From Actinomycetes bacterium (GTDB lineage: Bacteria > Actinomycetota > Acidimicrobiia > Spongiisociales > JAHEDJ01), in assembly GCA_024641245.1 (NCBI GenBank), contig JAHEDK010000003.1:1-64000 (forward strand): a stretch of DNA of 64,000 nucleotides. The letters run 5' to 3'. The notes below the pieces were generated by a model. It searched no databases. It was not told the origin of the DNA and saw only the letters and a program-made list of their open reading frames with translations. The translations under genes were made by a program, and so were the position numbers. Positions within the stretch are counted from its first letter, which is position 1; every line of letters starts with the position of its first letter. Below are positions 8,777-16,502 of the stretch, piece by piece.

Positions 8777-9265
8777 ATGGAGGGAAGGACACCGGCCCAA
8801 TCAGCCTCAACCGTCACCCCGGTGATGCAACTGGTGCATGCCAACTCCGCCGGATTCATCCACGGCGGCGAGATCATGAAACTGGTCGATACGACCGCCG
8901 GGGTGGCGTCGATGCGGCACTGCAACGGCCGGGTGGTCACCGTGGAGGTCGACTCGCTGACGTTCCTGGCGCCCGTGCACATCGGTGAACTCGTCACGTT
9001 GAACGCCGTGGATACCCAGGCGTGGCGGTCGTCCATGGAGGTCGAAGTTGACGTGTGGAGAGAGGATCCGAGGACGGGTGATCGAGAGCAAACGACCACC
9101 GCCTACCTGACCATGGTGGCGGTTGATGCAAGGGGGCGGCCGGTACCGGTCCCGCCCCTCAACGCAGACACAGAGGATGATGTCAGGCGTCAGCGGGCCG
9201 CCGACGTCCGTCGCGAAGAACGCATTCGGATCCGAAAACGAATCGAGGACGAAGCTCGTTCCTGA
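8777..9265 (+). CDS. acyl-CoA thioesterase, hotdog fold
   Basis: This 162-residue cytoplasmic protein has a single hotdog domain of the YciA/BACH type. The helix segment GFIHGGEIMKLVDTTAGVAS holds the catalytic Asp, followed by VTVEVDSLTFLAPVHIGELV and a C-terminal YLTMVAVD strand. It would hydrolyse acyl-CoA to free acid and CoA. The Arg/Glu-rich tail (about 130-162) is probably a helix outside the fold. The start is an ATG with AAAGGA upstream, 20 nt after a TATGCT -10 box. It shares the HspR-like operator with clpB. Confidence 0.88.
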   Translation: MEGRTPAQSASTVTPVMQLVHANSAGFIHGGEIMKLVDTTAGVASMRHCNGRVVTVEVDSLTFLAPVHIGELVTLNAVDTQAWRSSMEVEVDVWREDPRTGDREQTTTAYLTMVAVDARGRPVPVPPLNADTEDDVRRQRAADVRREERIRIRKRIEDEARS

Positions 9266-9309
9266 GGGTCGAAGCGGACAGGTCGGCGACTTCAGCCCGA
9301 CATGGCCGG

Positions 9310-9699
9310 CTAGCCCAGCATCAACTCCAGGCGGCGGTTGACTGCGTCGAGGACCGCCCGAGCTGTGGCTTTGGCCGGGTCGTTCTCCCGGATGACGGCG
9401 CTGCCTACGAGCGAGTCGAGTGATCCTTCCAGCCTGACTTCGGCGATAGCCACGCGGGCGGTTCCCAGGTCTGTGGTGGCGACGCCGCTCAGGTCGAGGC
9501 GGGTGCCGTCACCGATGATCCGTTCGACGGCGCGGAGTGTCGCCTCGCCGACGAGGCGGGGCCTGGCGGTCTCCTGGGACGAGCCGATCGAATCCCCGTC
9601 GTAGGGGATGTCGTTCCAGGCGAGAACGATTCGAACCCGTGCCTCGTTGTCGGTCACCTGCTCATCGAGCATGGCCAGTGCGGGACGCTGGAATCTCAT
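9310..9699 (-). CDS. hypothetical protein downstream of the AAA ATPase
   Basis: This 129-residue protein has alternating strands and helices (RVRIVLAWNDIPYDG; TDLGTARVAIAEVRLEG; KATARAVLDAVNRRLE). It has no signal peptide or membrane segment and I do not recognise it. The ATG at 9699 is chosen because TACCGT lies 7 nt upstream with no Shine-Dalgarno, the leaderless layout seen often here. An in-frame ATG at 9735, 2 nt after the ATPase stop, is possible if the gene is read from the ATPase transcript. Confidence 0.65.
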   Translation of the reverse strand: MRFQRPALAMLDEQVTDNEARVRIVLAWNDIPYDGDSIGSSQETARPRLVGEATLRAVERIIGDGTRLDLSGVATTDLGTARVAIAEVRLEGSLDSLVGSAVIRENDPAKATARAVLDAVNRRLELMLG

Positions 9700-9736
9700 A
9701 ATGGCAACGGTAGCGCGTCGAGAGTCTCGTGGCATC

Positions 9737-11212
9737 TCATGCGGGCACCGATCGTGGGCCTGCCCATCGGCGCAGCGCGGAGATCTCCTCTGCCCTGGCG
9801 ACCGAGAGGGGGACGGTGCTCTGCATTTCTAGGGCGATGTCTCGGGTTGCCATGGCCCGGTCTCTGGCGAACGCCCGGTAGAGGGCTCCGACCACTGCTG
9901 CTTCGATCTCGGCCCCGGAGAACCCAGCAGACAGCCGAGTGAGTGCAGCGAGGTCGAAGGCCTCCAGGTCTCGACCGCGTTCGGCGAGGTGCACTCCGAG
10001 GATCGCTCTCCGCGCGTCGTCGTTTGGGAGGTCGACGAAAAAGATCTCGTCGAAGCGCCCTTTGCGGAGGAGTTCCGGGGGAAGGCTCGAGACGTCGTTG
10101 GCTGTAGCGACCAGGAACACGCCGTCGGGCCGATCCTGCATCCACCGCAAGAAGGTGCCGAGCAATCTCCGGCTGACCCCGCCGTCGCCATCCCCTGAGG
10201 TGGCGAGGCCCTTCTCGATCTCGTCGATCCACAAGACGACGGGTGCCATTGCATCGACCGAGTCGAGGGCTCGGGCGAGGCGCTGTTCCGACTCGCCGAT
10301 GTACTTTCCGTAGAGCCGGGACGGGTCGAGGAGTACGAGCGGAAGCCCCCAGGCAGCCGCCACCTTCTTGGCGATGAGGGATTTCCCGCAGCCGGGTACG
10401 CCGGTGAGGAGGATGCCGCGTGGATCATCGATGCCCAACGAGGCTGTACCGGCTGCTCTGGCGCGCCCCCGTATCTCCAACCACTGTTTGAGTGACGCCA
10501 TCCCTCCAACGTCGTCGAAGCCCCCCCTGGTTGCCTCGACGAGTTCGAGCGTGCCGTCTGTCGTGAACATGGCTGCTTTGGCGACCCTGATCTTTTTCAA
10601 GTCGGATGTGTCGACCACGCCATCGTCGGACGCCGCCCGGTGCAGGAGACGGTCGGCCTCCGACAGGGTCAGACCTGCCACCGCCTCCACTAGACCGTCG
10701 ACGTCTTCGGGGGTCAAGTCGACCCGGATCCCGGCTCGACGGAACGTGGCCAGCGCCCGGTCGACGAGATCGGCCATTTCGGCGCGCCCGGGCGGCCGCA
10801 GTTGCCACACATGGGCCAGTGATTCGAGTTCGGCCGGTACCTCGTGGTTGGGCCCGGTCAGGATGAGTGTCTGGCCGGGCACGGCTTCCTGGCAGACTTC
10901 CTTGAGCCGGCGGACCACCATGGCGTCGCGCAGCATCGTGTGGGCGTCCGCGAAAACGAAGACCGACGGCGACCGGATGTCCTCGACAAACGAGAGTGCC
11001 TGGTGAGGATCGATGGTCCCGTACATCGCCTCGGCACCGTCCCGGGTCAGGCCGCGCGTCGACGACCAGACCCACAGCGGGCTGGCGAGCTCGCCGGCCA
11101 GCTGGCGGATGATGCCCAGCAGTCGCGGTTCCTCCTGGGTTTCCACCATCAGCAGCGGAAACTGGGAGGCGAGCAGGACGCGGAGATCGGCAACACTGTC
11201 CATTACGGGCAT
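9737..11212 (-). CDS. AAA family ATPase, Ycf46-like
   Basis: This protein of about 491 residues has an N-terminal domain (1-220, starting VADLRVLLASQFPLLMVE) typical of Ycf46-type ATPases, then one AAA module. Walker A is GVPGCGKS (about 270), Walker B is VVLWIDEIEKGL (about 326), sensor 1 is VATAND, and the arginine-finger region is RKGRFDEIFFVDLP. Ycf46-like proteins are linked to inorganic-carbon and photosystem functions in cyanobacteria; the role here is unknown. The ATG at 11212 is preferred; 11203 or an upstream TTG are possible. It is divergent from archease with a 40-nt gap. Confidence 0.82.
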   Translation of the reverse strand: MPVMDSVADLRVLLASQFPLLMVETQEEPRLLGIIRQLAGELASPLWVWSSTRGLTRDGAEAMYGTIDPHQALSFVEDIRSPSVFVFADAHTMLRDAMVVRRLKEVCQEAVPGQTLILTGPNHEVPAELESLAHVWQLRPPGRAEMADLVDRALATFRRAGIRVDLTPEDVDGLVEAVAGLTLSEADRLLHRAASDDGVVDTSDLKKIRVAKAAMFTTDGTLELVEATRGGFDDVGGMASLKQWLEIRGRARAAGTASLGIDDPRGILLTGVPGCGKSLIAKKVAAAWGLPLVLLDPSRLYGKYIGESEQRLARALDSVDAMAPVVLWIDEIEKGLATSGDGDGGVSRRLLGTFLRWMQDRPDGVFLVATANDVSSLPPELLRKGRFDEIFFVDLPNDDARRAILGVHLAERGRDLEAFDLAALTRLSAGFSGAEIEAAVVGALYRAFARDRAMATRDIALEMQSTVPLSVARAEEISALRRWAGPRSVPA

Positions 11213-11252
11213 TATCGGCAGCTTGACCTCTCTCCTCGAGCACAATGGGATA

Positions 11253-11666
11253 GTGCAACGCTTCGAGATACTGCCACATACCGCCGACGTTGCCGTTGCG
11301 GTCTACGGAGAGTCGGTTCCCGACCTCTTCGCCAATGCCGCTTCCGCCCTGTTCGAGCTGATGTTCGAGATGGACTCGCCTCGGCCCGGGCCGACGGTCC
11401 GGGTCGAAGCGACGGGCGACGGCCTCGAAGAGCTGTTGGTGGCGTGGTTATCAGAGCTGCTCGCGATCGCGGAGGTCGGCGGCGTTGCTCTCGCCGGTTT
11501 TGAAGTGACCATCACCGGGGAACACCAAGCGGTCGGTTCGGCAACTGCGACGCCGGTCGAGGACCTGGTGATGACCGGGACGCCGATCAAGGCCGTCACC
11601 TACCACGAGCTGGCGGTGCGGCAGGCCGGAGGTATCTGGACGGCGACCATTGTGTTCGACGTCTGA
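11253..11666 (+). CDS. archease, RtcB activator
   Basis: This 137-residue protein matches archease throughout: it begins RFEILPHTADVAVAVYG with the metal-binding His/Asp near the N-terminus, and ends KAVTYHELAVRQAGGIWTATIVFDV with the second acidic cluster. Archease speeds guanylylation and turnover of the RNA ligase RtcB. That partner lies about 0.6 kb downstream on the same strand with mscL between, which supports the call. The GTG at 11253 gives the family length; CACAAT lies 6 nt upstream and may be a leaderless -10 box. Confidence 0.9.
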   Translation: MQRFEILPHTADVAVAVYGESVPDLFANAASALFELMFEMDSPRPGPTVRVEATGDGLEELLVAWLSELLAIAEVGGVALAGFEVTITGEHQAVGSATATPVEDLVMTGTPIKAVTYHELAVRQAGGIWTATIVFDV

Positions 11667-11836
11667 GACGTCCGCCTGCCTGAATCCCGCGGGGGCCCCG
11701 GGTAGCCGAGGCGGAATGGTGGCTGCCGCCGGAGCCGGGCAGCTGTCGCAGGCGTGAGTTTTTCCGATCCGGAGCTACTCGACGAGGTCGACCAAGGTAA
11801 CCTGCGGTGGGAAAAGGCAATAGAGGGAGTCACGCC

Positions 11837-12223
11837 TTGTTGAAAGAGTTCAAAGAGTTTGCGATGAGGCCAACGCTCATCGAGATCGCCGTCGGCCTGG
11901 TCATGGCCGCCGCGCTCGGCGCGTTGGTGAATGCCCTCGTCGAGTTTGTCGTCATGCCGATCGTCGGCATCATTTTCGGTGAGCCGAGCTTCAACAACGC
12001 TCTGGTGCTCACCCTCAATAATTCGCAGATCTTCTTCGGAGCGTTCCTGACCGCAGTGGTGAAGTTCATCTCGATCTCCGCCGCCGTGTTCTTCTTCATC
12101 ATCAAGCCCTACCAGGCTTACCTGGCGATGAAGAATGGCCCGGCGGAAGAGCCACAGGCCGAAGCCGATCCCGAGGACCTCGTCCTGCTCCGTGAGATCC
12201 GCGACGCGCTGAGAAACCGCTAG
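11837..12223 (+). CDS. mscL: large-conductance mechanosensitive channel MscL
   Basis: This 128-residue inner-membrane channel opens under hypo-osmotic shock. The amphipathic N-terminal helix (LLKEFKEFAMRPTLIEIAVG), TM1 with the small-residue pore helix (AAALGALVNALV), a short periplasmic loop, TM2 (FLTAVVKFISISAAVFFF) and a C-terminal cytoplasmic helix (DLVLLREIRDALRN) are all present. I take TTG 11837 as the start because AGAGGGAG sits upstream; a GTG at 11807 would add 10 residues before the conserved helix. It lies between archease and rtcB on the same strand. Confidence 0.93.
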   Translation: MLKEFKEFAMRPTLIEIAVGLVMAAALGALVNALVEFVVMPIVGIIFGEPSFNNALVLTLNNSQIFFGAFLTAVVKFISISAAVFFFIIKPYQAYLAMKNGPAEEPQAEADPEDLVLLREIRDALRNR

Positions 12224-12228
12224 ATCGA

Positions 12229-12283
12229 CCCAAGCGCTCGGAGGCCGGCGGGAACTCCCGCCGGCCTCGACGCGTACGCTTGG
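12229..12283. terminator. long nested palindrome between mscL and rtcB
   Basis: A perfect 12-bp stem (12241-12252 with 12257-12268, loop AACT) is nested in an outer 7-bp repeat (CCAAGCG at 12229-12235, CGCTTGG at 12277-12283). It probably ends mscL transcription. The outer arm overlaps TACGCT, the probable -10 box of rtcB, so rtcB may be transcribed separately. Confidence 0.6.
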
Positions 12284-12286
12284 GCT

Positions 12287-13711
12287 ATGACATTGGTCCG
12301 CTCTTCCGACGTCGTGTGGGACCTGACTCGCGGGCCCGGGATGCGGGTTCCGGGGCGGGTCTTCGCCTCTGAATCGCTGATGCTGAAGGTCAAGGAAGAC
12401 CGGGCACTTCAGCAGGTCGAGAACGTGGCGCATCTGCAGGGCATCCTCGGTCACTCGATGGCGATGCCGGACATACATTGGGGGTACGGCTTCCCGATCG
12501 GGGGAGTGGCCGCCACCGACGTAGCGAGCGACGGAGTCGTCTCGCCCGGTGGGGTCGGGTTCGACATCTGCTGTGGGGTGAGGTTGCTCGCTTCGGGTTT
12601 CGATGAGACCGACTTCCTGGCCAGGCGGAGTGAGCTGATGGCCGAACTAGACCGGCGGATTCCTCGCGGGCTCGGCAAAGGCGCCATCGCTGATGCGGGT
12701 CTGGTGCGCCGGACGCTGACCGGAGGCGCCGCCACGGCCCTGGAGGCGGGCTATGGATGGTCATCCGATCTCGACCGCTGTGAGGAGCGGGGCACCTCTG
12801 CCGAAGCCGATGCCAGAGCGATGAGCAGCCGCGCGTTGGAGCGCGGTGGAGGTCAGCTGGGATCGTTGGGATCGGGCAATCACTTCCTCGAGGTGCAGGT
12901 CGTGGACGAGATCATGGATATGCAAGCCGCCACGGCCTTCGGACTGGCCCCCGGCATGGTCGTGGTGATGATCCACTGCGGCAGTCGCGGTCTCGGCCAC
13001 CAGACGTGTACCGATCAGCTCAAGCTTATGGGCTCTGCGATGAACCGCTACGGGATCGAGGTCCCCGATCGGCAACTGGCGTGTGTTCCCGTTCGCTCGC
13101 CGGAAGGCGAGCAGTACCTGGCGGCGATGGCTGCGTCCGCCAACTTCGCCTGGGCCAATCGTCACGTCCTCGCTCATGAGGCCAGGAAGGGTTTTGCGGC
13201 CGCATTCGGCGTTTCGGTCGAACGGACCGGGATGCAACTCGTCTACGACGTGGCCCACAATCTGGCCAAGCTCGAGCAGCATGAGGTCGGCGGAGCGACG
13301 CGCCTGCTGTGTGTACATCGCAAGGGAGCCACCAGGGCTTTCGGTCCTGGCCATCCCGACCTGCCGGAGGATCTGCGTGGTGTCGGTCAACCGGTCCTGG
13401 TGCCGGGCAGCATGGGCACCGCCTCCTGGGTGCTGCGCGGTGTGGCCGGCAACCCGGCCTTCGCCTCAGCCGCCCACGGCGCCGGCCGGCTGATGAGCCG
13501 GAAGCAGGCGAAGCAACAGGAGACGGGCCGCCGGGTGATGGAAGGCCTCGAGTCGGAAGGGATCTCCATACGCCCGGGTTCGGTCGGGCTTCTCGCCGAA
13601 GAGGCTCCCTACGCCTACAAAGACGTCGACGAAGTGGCGCGGGTGTGCGAGGTGGCCGACCTGGCCGCCCGGGTGGCCAGGCTTCGCCCGCTCGGAGTGG
13701 TGAAGGGCTAG
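12287..13711 (+). CDS. rtcB: RNA-splicing ligase RtcB
   Basis: This 474-residue GTP- and Mn-dependent ligase joins 2',3'-cyclic phosphate and 5'-OH RNA ends in RNA repair. Motifs in order are HSMAMPDIHWGYGFPIGG (about 55-72), GGVGFDICCGVR (about 87-98, with a metal-binding Cys), GSGNHF (about 195), HCGSRGLGHQ (about 230), DVAHN (about 322) and HGAGR (about 395, the His that is guanylylated). All catalytic elements look intact; the DICCGV variant replaces the usual Asn next to the metal Cys. TACGCT lies 6 nt before the ATG with no Shine-Dalgarno. The cofactor archease is encoded nearby upstream. Confidence 0.95.
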   Translation: MTLVRSSDVVWDLTRGPGMRVPGRVFASESLMLKVKEDRALQQVENVAHLQGILGHSMAMPDIHWGYGFPIGGVAATDVASDGVVSPGGVGFDICCGVRLLASGFDETDFLARRSELMAELDRRIPRGLGKGAIADAGLVRRTLTGGAATALEAGYGWSSDLDRCEERGTSAEADARAMSSRALERGGGQLGSLGSGNHFLEVQVVDEIMDMQAATAFGLAPGMVVVMIHCGSRGLGHQTCTDQLKLMGSAMNRYGIEVPDRQLACVPVRSPEGEQYLAAMAASANFAWANRHVLAHEARKGFAAAFGVSVERTGMQLVYDVAHNLAKLEQHEVGGATRLLCVHRKGATRAFGPGHPDLPEDLRGVGQPVLVPGSMGTASWVLRGVAGNPAFASAAHGAGRLMSRKQAKQQETGRRVMEGLESEGISIRPGSVGLLAEEAPYAYKDVDEVARVCEVADLAARVARLRPLGVVKG

Positions 13712-13722
13712 TCAACGGACGA

Positions 13723-13770
13723 TTCTCGGCAATGCTGTGTACGGAATTCCGACCATTGCATTGCGGAGAA
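13723..13770 (+). repeat. palindromic repeat family 1, copy A
   Basis: This 48-bp element begins TTCTCGGCAATGCTGTGTA and ends GCATTGCGGAGAA. The arms pair over about 13 bp and flank a loop of about 22 nt. It lies in the gap after rtcB. Copies B, C and D elsewhere in the window share both arms and the off-centre TGTGTA/CATT segments. Confidence 0.85.
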
Positions 13771-13816
13771 CATCGAAGGACTACAGCTATACCGTCCGTA
13801 CCTATACCGTTGTCGT

Positions 13817-14299
13817 ATGGATCGAACAACGTTTCAGGAAATCGACCCGCGCGTCACCCACTGGCTGGCCGAGCACGGTCTGACCTTCCTAAGAGCCAGC
13901 ATTGGCATCATCTTCTTCTGGTTCGGGGTGCTCAAATTCTGGCCGGGATTGAGTCCTGCCGACCAACTCGCCACGGACACGATCGGCAAGCTCTCGTTCG
14001 GGCTGATGCCGGAAGATCTCGCTCGGGTCCTCCTCGCAATCCTCGAGACTGCGATAGGGATCGGGCTCATCACGGGCAAGCTGATGCGGTTGACGTTGCT
14101 GATGCTCGTGGGCCAGATGCTGGGGACGGTGACGCCGCTGGTCCTGTTCCCGGGCGTGACCTGGTCCGGCCTCTTCGTGCCGACGCTCGAGGGCCAGTAC
14201 ATCCTCAAGAACGTCGTGTTGGTGTCGGCCGCACTCACGATCGGAGCAACGGTTCGCGGAGGCGGACTCACCGATGATCCGGAGATCCTCCACGCCTGA
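13817..14299 (+). CDS. DoxX-like membrane protein
   Basis: This 160-residue protein has about four membrane segments (FLRASIGIIFFWFGVLKF; VLLAILETAIGIGLITG; LTLLMLVGQMLGTVTPLVLF; YILKNVVLVSAALTIGATV). The first, with its FxFGxLKF signature, is typical of the DoxX/DUF417-like group. Related proteins are tied to redox or thiol stress, but nothing here fixes the role. TACCGT is 6 nt before the ATG and no Shine-Dalgarno is seen. CTATACCGT is repeated directly at 13787-13795 and 13802-13810. The gene is bracketed by family 1 repeats A and B. Confidence 0.78.
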   Translation: MDRTTFQEIDPRVTHWLAEHGLTFLRASIGIIFFWFGVLKFWPGLSPADQLATDTIGKLSFGLMPEDLARVLLAILETAIGIGLITGKLMRLTLLMLVGQMLGTVTPLVLFPGVTWSGLFVPTLEGQYILKNVVLVSAALTIGATVRGGGLTDDPEILHA

Positions 14300-14302
14300 T
14301 GG

Positions 14303-14352
14303 TTTCTCCGCAATGCTGTGTATCGAAAACCGACCACTGCACTGCGGAGAAA
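14303..14352 (+). repeat. palindromic repeat family 1, copy B
   Basis: This 50-bp element begins TTTCTCCGCAATGCTGTGTA and ends CACTGCGGAGAAA, in the same orientation as copy A. It starts 3 bp after the DoxX-like stop codon and lies before the convergent hspR end, where it could act as a two-way transcription barrier. Confidence 0.85.
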
Positions 14353-14367
14353 CGGGCGTAGCCCTCG

Positions 14368-14766
14368 CTACTCCTGCTTCTCTCGAACGTCTGGGAGGGA
14401 TTTGCGGCGCAGAACGATCTCGGATCGGTAGCTGCGGTGCACCTGGCGGATCTGATACTCGGCGTTCTCGTGGGCCTCACGGACCCGATCCTGGAGCTGA
14501 TCGACCTTGGACCGCAGATTCATGAGGAGGTTCTCCAGTTCGAGGACTCGCTTGACGCCTTCGAGATTCAGCCCCTCTTCGGTGAGCGCCTGGATGAGTG
14601 AGAGCCGTTCGAGGTCGGCGTTGGAGTAGCGGCGGGTGCCGCCCGGGGTCCGGTACGGTTCGATGAGTCCGCGTCGTTCGTAGATACGCAGCGTCTGCGG
14701 GTGCACGCCGGCCAGCTCGGCAGCTACCGAGATCACATAAACGGCTTCTTCGCGTTTGCTCGCCAT
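14368..14766 (-). CDS. hspR: heat-shock repressor HspR (MerR family)
   Basis: This 132-residue DNA-binding protein has a MerR-type winged helix: VISVAAELAGVHPQTLRIYE followed by RRGLIEPYRTPGGTRRYSN (about 10-50). A coiled-coil dimerisation helix (about 85-120) and a basic tail follow. HspR represses chaperone operons by binding HAIR repeats, with DnaK as co-repressor. It is the last gene of the dnaK operon, 3 nt after the dnaJ stop, so it should limit its own expression. Three HAIR-like sites in this window (dnaK, clpB, hsp20) are its probable targets. Confidence 0.93.
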   Translation of the reverse strand: MASKREEAVYVISVAAELAGVHPQTLRIYERRGLIEPYRTPGGTRRYSNADLERLSLIQALTEEGLNLEGVKRVLELENLLMNLRSKVDQLQDRVREAHENAEYQIRQVHRSYRSEIVLRRKSLPDVREKQE

Positions 14767-14769
14767 TGC

Positions 14770-15897
14770 TTACACCTCGAGGTGGGCGCGGGGACTCTCT
14801 TGTTCGAACTCCTCGGCAAACTGCTCGAGCATTTTCTTGGCCGCTCTAGGCAACTTCTGTGGCACGGCCACTTCCACGGTAACCAGGAGATCGCCCGCCT
14901 TGCCGCGTACACGCGGAACACCTCTCCCTCTAACCCTAAATATCTTGCCGCTGCGCGTTCCGGCCGCCACCTTGAGCTTGACGGGACCGTTCAGTGTCGG
15001 GACGTCTATGGCGGTGCCGAGCGCTGCTTCGGTAAACGTAATGGGAACCCGCACCGTCAGATCCTGTCCCCTGCGATGAAAGATCGGATGCCGGGCAACG
15101 TGAACCCTGACGATGAGATCACCAGCCGGTCCACCATTGCTGCCGGGTGCGCCTTTGCCGCGCAGCCGGATGGCCGAACCGCCCGCCACCCCGGCAGGTA
15201 CCTTGACTCGGATGGTCCGGGATCTGACTTCGGAGCCACGGCCGTGGCAGGTCGAGCACGGTTGCTCGATGAGCTTGCCGTTGCCGCGACACTGCGGACA
15301 GGGTTGGGAAATCGAGAAAAACCCCTGGCTTTGGGCCACCGTTCCGGCACCCCTGCACGTCGGACAAACCTGAGCTTGCGTGCCCGGTTCTGCACCGGAG
15401 CCGCCGCAACGGCGGCAAGCCGCTTCGCCTTCAACGGCCACCGAGGTGGTGACTCCGTGGAAGGCATCTTCGAAGGAGAGGTGGAGTTCAGCGTGGTGGT
15501 CGGCGCCGCGGCGCGGACCGGTTCGACCGCCGCTCCTGCCGAAACCGAAGAGGTCACCCAATCCGCCCGCGCCGCCGAGCAGGTCCCCGAGATCCTCGAC
15601 GCGCACTCGTTGCCCTCCGGTGAACGGACCGCTGCCTCCTCCGAAGCCCTGGAACCCGCCAGACTCGACCATCCGTCTGACCTGGTCGTACTCGGTTCGA
15701 TGTTCCTCGTTCGAGAGGGTCGCGTAGGCCTCTGAGATGTCCTTGAACTTGTCTTCGGCAGACAGGTTGTCCGGGTTGGCGTCCGGATGGTGCTTCTGGG
15801 CGAGCTTTCTATATGCGCGTTTGATCTCGTCTTGAGGTGCGTCTTTGGCGACGCCGAGGACCTTATAGAAGTCCTTGTCGACCCAGTCCTTATTCAT
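14770..15897 (-). CDS. dnaJ: chaperone DnaJ (Hsp40)
   Basis: This 375-residue type I J-protein has a J domain with the HPD motif (about 37-39), a Gly/Phe-rich linker (about 78-125), and four CxxCxGxG zinc repeats (CRRCGGSG, CPTCRGAG, CPQCRGNG, CSTCHGRG; about 160-225). Two C-terminal substrate-binding domains follow. It delivers substrates to DnaK and stimulates its ATPase. The start ATG overlaps the last codons of grpE by 8 nt, which indicates translational coupling. Confidence 0.96.
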   Translation of the reverse strand: MNKDWVDKDFYKVLGVAKDAPQDEIKRAYRKLAQKHHPDANPDNLSAEDKFKDISEAYATLSNEEHRTEYDQVRRMVESGGFQGFGGGSGPFTGGQRVRVEDLGDLLGGAGGLGDLFGFGRSGGRTGPRRGADHHAELHLSFEDAFHGVTTSVAVEGEAACRRCGGSGAEPGTQAQVCPTCRGAGTVAQSQGFFSISQPCPQCRGNGKLIEQPCSTCHGRGSEVRSRTIRVKVPAGVAGGSAIRLRGKGAPGSNGGPAGDLIVRVHVARHPIFHRRGQDLTVRVPITFTEAALGTAIDVPTLNGPVKLKVAAGTRSGKIFRVRGRGVPRVRGKAGDLLVTVEVAVPQKLPRAAKKMLEQFAEEFEQESPRAHLEV

Positions 15898-16477
15898 GGT
15901 TCACCGAAACGAGCGCCGCCCGGATGACCTTCCCCTTCAACGTGTAGCCCTTGCGCATCTCGGAGGCCACGACGATGGCATCATTGCCGGTGCCGGTAGC
16001 CATCATGGCCTCATGGACCTCCGGATCGAACGGTTCACCGGTGGTGGGAATGACCTCAAGCCCTTCAGCGCTCAACACATCGAGTAACTGATCACGGGTG
16101 CCGAGCATTCCGCTGAGCAACTTCTGCTCGGCAGGGGTCTCTACCTCAGTCGCCAGCGCCGCATCGAACGTGTCGAGAACGGGCAACACCCGCTCGACGA
16201 CGCGCTCGGCGGCCCGCTCGATGGACAGACTCAAGTCGCGCTGAGTGCGTTTGCGGTAGTTGTCGAAGTCGGCTGCCACCCGCTGGAGGTCGTCTAGGTA
16301 GGCCGAAGCGTCTGCCTGTGCCTGAGCGATCGCGCGGAGCAGCATTTGCTCGCGCTCCGTGGGATCGTCGGGAAGGATCAGACCGAGGGCCAGCGGATCG
16401 ATCGGTTCACGCTCGTCGAGCTCGATGATCTCGGCCTGCACCGCTTCGGGTTGATCTTCGCGGTCGTAGTCGCTCAT
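15890..16477 (-). CDS. grpE: nucleotide exchange factor GrpE
   Basis: This 195-residue partner of DnaK releases ADP. It has an acidic N-terminal tail, a long helix (LLRAIAQAQADASAYLDDLQ into AADFDNYRKRTQRD), and the C-terminal beta domain with PTTGEPFDPEVHEAMM and VIRAALVSVN. The start MSDYDRED at 16477 is preferred: the longer open frame would run into dnaK, and 25 nt separate this ATG from the dnaK stop. It is the second gene of the operon. Confidence 0.94.
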   Translation of the reverse strand: MSDYDREDQPEAVQAEIIELDEREPIDPLALGLILPDDPTEREQMLLRAIAQAQADASAYLDDLQRVAADFDNYRKRTQRDLSLSIERAAERVVERVLPVLDTFDAALATEVETPAEQKLLSGMLGTRDQLLDVLSAEGLEVIPTTGEPFDPEVHEAMMATGTGNDAIVVASEMRKGYTLKGKVIRAALVSVNHE

Positions 16478-16502
16478 GTCGCGGTCCGAATGATTCCGCG
16501 GC

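Noticed and set aside
13723-14352. Family 1 repeats as ordinary intrinsic terminators
   Set aside because: The arms begin with TTTCTC and end with GAGAAA, the reverse of the A-before and T-after layout of terminators, and copies C and D lie upstream of a promoter.
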